A stretch of 64,000 bases of DNA from Chitinivorax sp. PXF-14 (lineage in GTDB: Bacteria > Pseudomonadota > Gammaproteobacteria > Burkholderiales > SCOH01), in assembly GCF_040812015.1 (NCBI RefSeq), contig NZ_JBFNXJ010000008.1, positions 62,001-126,000 of the forward strand, given 5' to 3'. The position numbers and the translations under genes are program-made. Positions 59,101 to 64,000 of the stretch are shown one piece after another (the stretch's first letter is position 1; each line of letters starts with the position of its first letter). The notes beneath the pieces are model-generated. The model made no database searches and was not told the DNA's origin. It saw nothing but the letters and a program-made list of their open reading frames with translations.

Positions 59101-59660
59101 GTGTCGTTCAGGCGGCTCTCGGTTTCCTTGCGGCGCTCCTTGTATTTTGAGACCCCGGCCGCCTCTTCGAGGAACACGCGCAGCTCTTCCGGCCGCGCCT
59201 CGATGATGCGCGAGATCATGCCCTGCTCGATCACCGCGTAGCCGCGCGTGCCGACGCCGGTGCCGAGGAACAGGTCCTGGATGTCGCGGCGGCGGCAGGT
59301 GATGTTGTTGATGTAGTAGCTCGATTCGCCCTGGCGCGTCAGCACGCGCTTGATCGAGATTTCGGCATATTGCGACCACTGCCCCGACGCTCGCCCCAGG
59401 CTGTTGTCGAACACCAGCTCGACCGAGGCGCGACCAACCGGCTTGCGGTGATCGGAGCCATTGAAGATGACATCCTGCATCGATTCGCCACGCAACTGCT
59501 TGGCCGACGATTCGCCCAGCACCCAGCGCACCGCGTCGATCACATTCGACTTGCCGCAACCGTTGGGGCCGACCACGGCGACGAGTTGCCCTGGCACCGG
59601 GATGTGGGTCGGGTCGACAAAGGATTTGAAACCGGCAAGCTTGACTTGGGTGAGGCGCAC
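56136..59660 (-). CDS. smc: Chromosome segregation protein SMC
   Basis: A 1174-residue condensin ATPase. Walker A is VVGPNGCGKSNVIDAVRWVL near residue 31, followed by a coiled coil, a hinge around residues 500-640 (LEAVLQDRLQAL; GSCLVTRNGLIATRHSVRFF), the return coiled coil, the signature HLLSGGEKALTALSLVFSLF and Walker B FCLLDEVDAPLDDANTGRF. The GTG start at 59660 (VRLTQVKLAGFKSF, read as Met) matches the family start; the open frame extends 35 codons upstream without homology. A poor ribosome binding site precedes it. scpA and scpB are not in this window. Confidence 0.95.
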   Translation of the reverse strand: MRLTQVKLAGFKSFVDPTHIPVPGQLVAVVGPNGCGKSNVIDAVRWVLGESSAKQLRGESMQDVIFNGSDHRKPVGRASVELVFDNSLGRASGQWSQYAEISIKRVLTRQGESSYYINNITCRRRDIQDLFLGTGVGTRGYAVIEQGMISRIIEARPEELRVFLEEAAGVSKYKERRKETESRLNDTRDNLTRVDDIRQELETQLEKLAVQAEVAEKYQQLRMTLDNTQNLLALLRKQDAQKEQERLARDIGVAVNELEAATAGLRDTEAQLEQLRETHFSASDELHNAQGRLYEANAEVARLEQQIVHLKDSRSRIGNQITQFRNQLAQLDQHTHTTQELLTHWRGEIEIAQERVEIGQERLFTANDALPEAETQFRSVQQSFSEIQAKLAQAQQARELEAANRNHALKAIQQLEQRRDRLKQELGTLPAVDTAALEGAEAEVAEYEERRLMLEEGLLTLQEALPALDHARREAQLATQQTQQALTRAEAQCAALGKLQKQVDQDQQLGIWLKRHGLEGLSRLWQSVEVDAGWETALEAVLQDRLQALPAGQAQWAALIDEPAPGRLTLYAPGAPVAAGTMPEPADLASLQHRLRCRDGAVGGVLADWLAMVYCCDDDAQLAAQQAALPVGSCLVTRNGLIATRHSVRFFAPDNAMSGMIARQREIEQLESDIVGLQAQLHGARAAQTQAEQAHGANQADYQRLRQDSDQTAHRLHQLQLDLVRQQQATERVTQRGEQIRSELDEVGASIAIETESRGEADYRREELDEQVNALAEALDSARTARASQEAALERARGQLREAEREAREAEFQLKTAQNKLIELDNVARGHGDQREELTARVEELQIELEGFDPTVLDESIQSALNRRAEREVELARARDTVGHATNRLRELEADKMRIEHSLDPLRERINELRLKEQEARLAVERFSQELADANADEAALQHLLAPGSKVGSLVGQIGSLTQQINSLGAVNLAAMQELDESRTRKQFLDTQAVDLLEAMEMLEAAIRKIDKESSELLQSTFDKVNASMTELFPLLFGGGQARLVMTGETILDAGVQVIAQPPGKKNSTIHLLSGGEKALTALSLVFSLFQLNPAPFCLLDEVDAPLDDANTGRFCEMVKRMSMATQFLYISHNKITMEMADQLVGITMQEKGVSRVVAVDIEEALSMREAAPA

Positions 59661-59866
59661 GGCGGGGCGGTGACAGGCAAATGGGCAAGCCGCATTGTAG
59701 TTTCTCGCTCGCCCGGAATACAACCGCCGGCCGCCGCCGGGTCGCGCCCGCGCAGCACCGCCCACGGCACCGCGACGTTGGCATATGCGGCGCCCCGGAG
59801 ATAGCCGCCATGCCGCTTCTGGGCTAGACTACAAGCGCAATACCCTTCATTTTTCAGCCTGCCGCC

Positions 59867-60421
59867 ATGTCCACCTCCCACCTGCCGGAAAGCGTTACCC
59901 TCGACCTGTGGGCGCCGCTCACCAGCCAAGCCCTGCCGGACCATTGGCCCGCCTTGCTGGACGGCTGGATGCGTGGCAACCAGATCCTGCTGTCAGGCCT
60001 TGATGCCATCGAGACCGGCGCCAGCGAGCACGAGCTGGACTCGGCTTCAGCCAGCCAGATCGAGCGCGTCGAGGCCAAGCTGAACCTGACCCTGCACCTG
60101 ATCGGCAGCCTGCTCGCCCAGCAGCAGCCGATGGCAACGCCGCGCACGGTGCGGTTTTCCGCGCACGGCGCAGAATGGCTGGCGCACGAGCAATACGCCA
60201 GGGGCACGCAACTGCTGCTGTCGATAGGCTTGTCGGAACAGGTGCCACAGCCGCTGATCCTGCCCGCCGAGGTGGTCCACATCGAGGCCTCGGCTGCTGG
60301 CGGCTGGCTCATCACCGTGCTGTTCCAGCATTTGAGCGAAGCCGTCGCCAATGGCCTCGGGCGCTCGGTGTTCCGCCGCCACCGGCGTGCCATCCAGGCA
60401 CGCCACAGCGGGCAGCGCTGA
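59867..60421 (+). CDS. PilZ-domain-like protein
   Basis: A 184-residue protein. Residues about 95-184 look like a PilZ beta-barrel: VRFSAHGAEWLAHEQYARGT, ILPAEVVHIEASAAGGWLIT, and a terminal helix with RRHRRAIQARH. The c-di-GMP-binding RxxxR motif at the domain start is not clearly present, although the late RRHRR could take its place. N-terminal 90 residues are helical. Conserved in betaproteobacteria by memory only; the family assignment is moderate. Divergent from smc. Confidence 0.55.
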   Translation: MSTSHLPESVTLDLWAPLTSQALPDHWPALLDGWMRGNQILLSGLDAIETGASEHELDSASASQIERVEAKLNLTLHLIGSLLAQQQPMATPRTVRFSAHGAEWLAHEQYARGTQLLLSIGLSEQVPQPLILPAEVVHIEASAAGGWLITVLFQHLSEAVANGLGRSVFRRHRRAIQARHSGQR

Positions 60422-60464
60422 CCGCCTTATCGTCGTTTGCCATGCCGATAGTGCTGTCGGTTAT

Positions 60465-60494
60465 TTGGGACAAGCCCGGTTTGCCCAATATAAT
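60465..60494 (+). promoter_or_regulatory. Predicted sigma-70 promoter for dapC-dapD
   Basis: TTGGGA (60465-60470), an 18-base spacer, and consensus TATAAT (60489-60494), 34 bases before the GTG start of dapC. Confidence 0.65.
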
Positions 60495-60527
60495 GGCAGG
60501 CTTTTGTCCGTATTCTGGCCTGACAAC

Positions 60528-61709
60528 GTGAATCCCAGCCTGCAAGCGCTTCAGCCCTACCCGTTCCAGAAACTGCGCGAGTTGTTCAAGGGCGTGACAC
60601 CCAATCCAGCCCTCAAGTCCATCAACCTGTCGATCGGCGAGCCCAAGCACGCCACGCCGCCGCTGGTGCTCGACGCGCTGACCGCCAACTTCTCCGGCCT
60701 GTCGGCCTACCCGACGACACAGGGCTCCGATGCGCTGCGCCAGTCGATCGCCGCCTGGATCAAGCGCCGCTACGGCGTCACGCTCGATGCGGCGCGCGAG
60801 ATTCTGCCCGTCAACGGTTCGCGCGAGGCGCTGTTCTCGTTTGCCCAGGCCGTGGTCGATCGCAGCCAGCCCGATCCAGTCGTGCTGTCGCCCAATCCGT
60901 TCTATCAGATCTATGAAGGTGCGGCCTTGCTGGCCGGTGCCACGCCTTACTATGTGAACACCACCGCCGAAACAGGCTACCTGCCCGACTGGCAGGCCGT
61001 GCCCGAATCGGTATGGCAGCGCACGCAGCTGGTCTATGTGTGCTCGCCAGGCAACCCGACCGGCGCGGTGATGGGTCTCGATGGCTGGCGCGAGCTGTTC
61101 GCGTTGTCGGATCGCTTCGGCTTTGTCATTGCCTCCGACGAATGCTATTCCGAAATCTATTTCGACACGCCGCCGCTCGGCGCGCTCGAAGCCGCCCAGC
61201 AACTGGGCCGCAGCGACTGGCGCCGGCTGGTGGTATTCAGCAGCCTGTCGAAGCGCTCGAACGTGCCCGGCATGCGCTCGGGCTTCGTCGCCGGCGACAC
61301 CGCACTGCTCGAAGGCTTCCTGCTCTACCGCACCTATCATGGCTGCGCCATGAGCCCGACGGTGCAGGCAGCGAGTGCCGTGGCCTGGGCCGACGAATCC
61401 CATGTCGAGGATAACCGCCGCCAGTACGCCGAGAAGTTCGACGCGGTGCTGCCCATCATCCAGCAGGCGCTGCCGGCCAGCCGTCCCGACGCGGCGTTCT
61501 ACCTGTGGGTGCCAACCACTGCAGACGATGCCGAGTTTGCGCGTGGCCTGTACGAACGGTGTAATGTAACGGTATTGCCGGGCAGCTATCTGGCGCGCGG
61601 CGCCCACGGCGTCAACCCAGGCAGCCAGTACGTGCGCATCGCCCTGGTCGCGCCGCTGGCCGAATGCGTGGAAGCCGCACAGCGCATTGTCGGCTACGTC
61701 AATTCATAA
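60528..61709 (+). CDS. dapC: Succinyldiaminopimelate transaminase
   Basis: A 393-residue class I PLP aminotransferase in lysine and meso-diaminopimelate synthesis, forming N-succinyl-LL-2,6-diaminopimelate. [20 protein letters not shown] begins the fold, SNPGNPTG-type [16 protein letters not shown] contacts PLP phosphate, and the Schiff-base Lys is in [17 protein letters not shown]. The GTG start at 60528 ([19 protein letters not shown]) matches family members; the frame is open upstream through the PilZ-like gene. Followed 76 bases later by dapD, the preceding step. Confidence 0.93.
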   Translation: MNPSLQALQPYPFQKLRELFKGVTPNPALKSINLSIGEPKHATPPLVLDALTANFSGLSAYPTTQGSDALRQSIAAWIKRRYGVTLDAAREILPVNGSREALFSFAQAVVDRSQPDPVVLSPNPFYQIYEGAALLAGATPYYVNTTAETGYLPDWQAVPESVWQRTQLVYVCSPGNPTGAVMGLDGWRELFALSDRFGFVIASDECYSEIYFDTPPLGALEAAQQLGRSDWRRLVVFSSLSKRSNVPGMRSGFVAGDTALLEGFLLYRTYHGCAMSPTVQAASAVAWADESHVEDNRRQYAEKFDAVLPIIQQALPASRPDAAFYLWVPTTADDAEFARGLYERCNVTVLPGSYLARGAHGVNPGSQYVRIALVAPLAECVEAAQRIVGYVNS

Positions 61710-61785
61710 CAATAAGCATCACGAACGCCACCAAACAGGTTTCCCCATGACATCGATCCACATTCAACCCAATCCAGGAAATGCC

Positions 61786-62607
61786 ATGCACCCGATTCAG
61801 CCCCTCATCGAAGCCGCGTTCGAAGACCGCGCCAACATTACCCCCGCGACCGTTTCCGCCGAGCTGAAGTCGGCCATCAACCAGGTCATCAACGAGCTCG
61901 ACCAGGGCCGCCTGCGCGTGGCCGAGAAGATCGAAGGCCAATGGGTGGTCAACCAGTGGGTGAAGAAGGCCGTGCTGCTGTCCTTCCGCATCAACGACAA
62001 CGTGCCGCTCGACGGCGGCTGCACCCAATACTACGACAAGGTGCCGAGCAAGTTCGCCGACTACAGCGAGGCCAACTTCAAGGAAGGTGGCTTCCGCGTC
62101 GTGCCCAATGCCGTGGCGCGCCGCGGCAGCTTCATCGGCAAGAACGTGGTGCTGATGCCGTCCTATGTCAACATTGGCGCCTTCGTCGATGAAGGCACCA
62201 TGGTCGACACCTGGGCTACCGTCGGTTCCTGCGCACAGATCGGCAAGAACGTCCATCTGTCCGGCGGTGTCGGCATCGGCGGCGTGCTCGAGCCGCTGCA
62301 GGCCAACCCCACCATCATCGAGGACAACTGCTTCATCGGTGCGCGCTCCGAGGTCGTCGAAGGCGTCATCGTCGAAGAAGGCTCGGTGATCTCGATGGGC
62401 GTCTACATCGGCCAGTCGACCAAGATCTACGACCGCGAGACCGGTGAAGTGACTTACGGCCGCATCCCGGCGGGCTCGGTAGTCGTGTCGGGCAATCTGC
62501 CCTCGGCCGACGGCAAGTACAGCCTCTATTGCGCCGTGATCGTGAAGAAGGTCGATGCCAAGACCCGCGGCAAGGTCGGCATCAACGAGCTGCTGCGCGG
62601 CATCTGA
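61786..62607 (+). CDS. dapD: 2,3,4,5-tetrahydropyridine-2,6-dicarboxylate N-succinyltransferase
   Basis: A 273-residue left-handed beta-helix acyltransferase using succinyl-CoA. Family start [17 protein letters not shown], central [20 protein letters not shown], helix repeats to [20 protein letters not shown] and the end [20 protein letters not shown]. Start ATG 61786 follows AGGAA at 61776-61780; earlier in-frame ATGs (61747) are less likely. Terminator-like hairpin follows. Confidence 0.96.
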   Translation: MHPIQPLIEAAFEDRANITPATVSAELKSAINQVINELDQGRLRVAEKIEGQWVVNQWVKKAVLLSFRINDNVPLDGGCTQYYDKVPSKFADYSEANFKEGGFRVVPNAVARRGSFIGKNVVLMPSYVNIGAFVDEGTMVDTWATVGSCAQIGKNVHLSGGVGIGGVLEPLQANPTIIEDNCFIGARSEVVEGVIVEEGSVISMGVYIGQSTKIYDRETGEVTYGRIPAGSVVVSGNLPSADGKYSLYCAVIVKKVDAKTRGKVGINELLRGI

Positions 62608-62624
62608 TGCGCTCTCAGCGATGA

Positions 62625-62656
62625 AGAAGACCGCCGCGAGGCGGTCTTCTGCTTTC
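62625..62656 (+). terminator. Terminator-like hairpin after dapD
   Basis: AGAAGACCGCC (62625-62635), GNRA-type loop GCGA, GGCGGTCTTCT (62640-62650), then GCTTTCC. A perfect 11-bp stem with a short T-stretch. Confidence 0.75.
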
Positions 62657-62793
62657 CGGCCCGCAACCAACGGGCTGGATGCGGGTCTCAATCGATAGCG
62701 ATGGCATGGCAATTCTGCTATCGTTGCGCGACTTTGCTGCGGTACAGCACGGGGATTCCGTGGCGGCAAAGGCGGTCAAAACTTAAAGCCTTA

Positions 62794-62813
62794 CTTGCAG
62801 GATGGACTGCAAG
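62794..62813. promoter_or_regulatory. Inverted repeat CTTGCAG-N6-CTGCAAG before nadA
   Basis: Perfect 7-base arms (62794-62800, 62807-62813), ending 10 bases before the AGGAGG of nadA. Position fits an operator or a translational hairpin for NAD-responsive control. Confidence 0.5.
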
Positions 62814-62836
62814 ACATTGATATAGGAGGATTTCCT

Positions 62837-63757
62837 ATGGCCAAGAAAGTGGTCACGCTCGCCCATTACTACACCACGCCCGAGATCCAGCAGATGGCGG
62901 ACAAGGTGGGCGACAGTCTCGAACTCTCCCTCTTCGCCCGCGACGCCGAGGCCGACATCATCGTCTTCGCCGGTGTGCGCTTCATGGCGGAGACTGCGAA
63001 AATCCTGAATCCGCAAGCGACGGTCATCCTGCCTGACCGTGGCTCGACCTGTTCCCTGGTGGAGCAGACCGACGTCGCCCAGCTCAAGGCCTGGCGTGAG
63101 TCCCACCCCGATCACGTACACGTGTCGTACATCAACTCGAGCGCCGAGCACAAGGCGCTGTCGGACTGGATCGTCACCAGCCGCAACGTCGACGACATCA
63201 TCGCCAGCCTCTACGCCGACGGCAAGAAGGTGATCTTCAGCCCTGACCGCAATATGGGCGCCTATCTGAACTTCCAGTACGGCTACGACATGCCGTTGTG
63301 GTCGGCAGTCTGCGAGGTGCACGACAAGTTCAACGAGGACGCGCTCAACGCGGGCTTCGCCGAGGCCGGCGACAAGATGCATTACCTGATCGCCCACCCC
63401 GAGAGCCCGTTGCCGGTGCTCAAGCGCGCCGACTATGTCGGCTCAACCAGCGGCATGTTGAACTGGGTGAAGCAATACGACCGCGAAGCCGACGGCGTGA
63501 TCTTCGTCGCGACCGAAGACGGCATCCTGTACAACATGAAGCAGGCGCGGCCGGATCTCGACATCCGCCAGGCACCGATCTACGCGGGTTGCCAGTGCAA
63601 TTCCTGCCCCTACATGAAGCTCAACACCATCGAGGCGGTCAAACGCGCGCAACAAGGCGAGGGTATAAGGATCGATTACCTCAGCGAGGCGCAGATGGAT
63701 GCGGCAAGATTGCCGATCGAGCGCATGCTGGAATTCTCACAGCGCTACTACGCCTGA
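62837..63757 (+). CDS. nadA: Quinolinate synthase
   Basis: A 306-residue 4Fe-4S enzyme condensing iminoaspartate with dihydroxyacetone phosphate to quinolinate in NAD synthesis. It has VTLAHYYTTPEIQQMADKVG, FAGVRFMAETAKILNP, and cysteines in RGSTCSLV, SAVCEVH and CQCNSCPYMKLN, which include the three cluster ligands. It is the short form (about 300 residues, like Thermotoga) rather than the 347 of E. coli. Start ATG 62837 follows AGGAGG at 62824-62829. The following gene is not nadB or nadC as far as visible. Terminator at 63765. Confidence 0.94.
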   Translation: MAKKVVTLAHYYTTPEIQQMADKVGDSLELSLFARDAEADIIVFAGVRFMAETAKILNPQATVILPDRGSTCSLVEQTDVAQLKAWRESHPDHVHVSYINSSAEHKALSDWIVTSRNVDDIIASLYADGKKVIFSPDRNMGAYLNFQYGYDMPLWSAVCEVHDKFNEDALNAGFAEAGDKMHYLIAHPESPLPVLKRADYVGSTSGMLNWVKQYDREADGVIFVATEDGILYNMKQARPDLDIRQAPIYAGCQCNSCPYMKLNTIEAVKRAQQGEGIRIDYLSEAQMDAARLPIERMLEFSQRYYA

Positions 63758-63764
63758 TCAGACC

Positions 63765-63793
63765 AAGGCGGCCCGATGGCCGCCTTTGTTTTC
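63765..63793 (+). terminator. Rho-independent terminator of nadA
   Basis: AAGGCGGCC (63765-63773), loop CGAT, GGCCGCCTT (63778-63786), followed by TGTTTTC. Confidence 0.9.
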
Positions 63794-63970
63794 ATGCATA
63801 TTTAAAAACCTGTTCCCGATCTGTTGCGAGCAGGGCTAGCGGCAAGCCGCCAGGCGGCGGGTCAGGCCTTCATCTACTGACGTACAGGAAGGCCTCGAGC
63901 CGCACGTGAACCCCGATCAGCCGTGTACCACGAGATCGCGCACCGGTTACAAGAAAGAAAAGCCACCACG

Positions 63971-64000
63971 ATGGCCAGCTACGACTACCTGATCTACATC
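63971..64000 (+). CDS. Start of a gene cut by the right edge
   Basis: ATG 63971 begins MASYDYLIYI, which runs off the window. A purine-rich stretch (AAGAAAGAAAAG) lies about 10 bases upstream. Ten residues are too few to name it. It is the only in-frame start with plausible spacing after the nadA terminator. Confidence 0.4.
   Translation, partial: MASYDYLIYI

Overview
The window is GC-rich, densely packed bacterial chromosome. Gene content and order (smc-zipA-ligA, dapC-dapD, the flagellar block, 2-aminoethylphosphonate genes) suggest a motile, free-living betaproteobacterium, most plausibly of the Neisseriales (Chromobacteriaceae/Chitinibacteraceae type). This is inferred from translated products and gene order; no rRNA or tRNA gene is visible. 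I saw no CRISPR array, insertion sequence or prophage.

Layout. (1) 1-9.8 kb is metabolic and accessory: a GMC oxidoreductase with the tail of its upstream partner, fdhD divergent from an FdhF/YdeP-type molybdoenzyme, an MFS transporter, a 1-Cys peroxiredoxin, then a lower-GC patch holding a broken Tlde1-like (DUF2778) fragment, a two-helix SLATT-like membrane protein and a periplasmic protein, followed by a DHFR/RibD-type reductase. (2) 10-13.5 kb: an AraC-type regulator divergent from a single polypeptide joining ferredoxin, flavin reductase and AlkB/XylM-type hydroxylase; four tandem 7-bp repeats abut its ribosome binding site. (3) 13.6-22.4 kb: a complete aminophosphonate locus (GntR regulator, binding protein, HD-domain oxygenase, ATPase, fused permease, PhnW, PhnX, FAD aminophosphonate oxidase). 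The same palindrome, CATCTAGATG, lies before the first transport gene and before phnW. (4) 22.4-26.5 kb: yjdM, a decayed two-component system, a ribbon-helix-helix protein divergent from a C39-like cysteine-protease-fold protein, and prfC.

(5) 26.5-34.5 kb, minus strand: late flagellar genes fliC, flaG, fliD, fliS, fliT, a DUF2802 gene, fliK and an FlhB C-domain homologue, ending in a translationally coupled tartronate semialdehyde reductase. Two tandem sigma-28-like promoters precede fliC. (6) 34.5-51.9 kb, minus strand: a tightly coupled run that reads as a flagellin glycosylation locus: pseB, pseC, a NeuB paralogue, pseF, pseG, a second NeuB-family synthase, a hexapeptide acyltransferase, a WbqC protein, a methyltransferase, a PIG-L deacetylase, a second methyltransferase and a 1568-residue multi-domain glycosyltransferase that ends just before fliC. 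A TPR/glycosyltransferase-like gene, def and mtaP lie upstream. (7) 52-64 kb: housekeeping genes galU, ligA, zipA, smc, a PilZ-like gene, dapC, dapD and nadA, and the first ten codons of another gene.

How parts work together: the pse genes should make a CMP-activated nonulosonic acid, the large transferase and tailoring enzymes would modify and attach it to flagellin, and FliS/FliT/FliD/FliK handle export, capping and hook length. The phn locus would import 2-aminoethylphosphonate and its N-methyl form and convert both via phosphonoacetaldehyde to acetaldehyde and phosphate.
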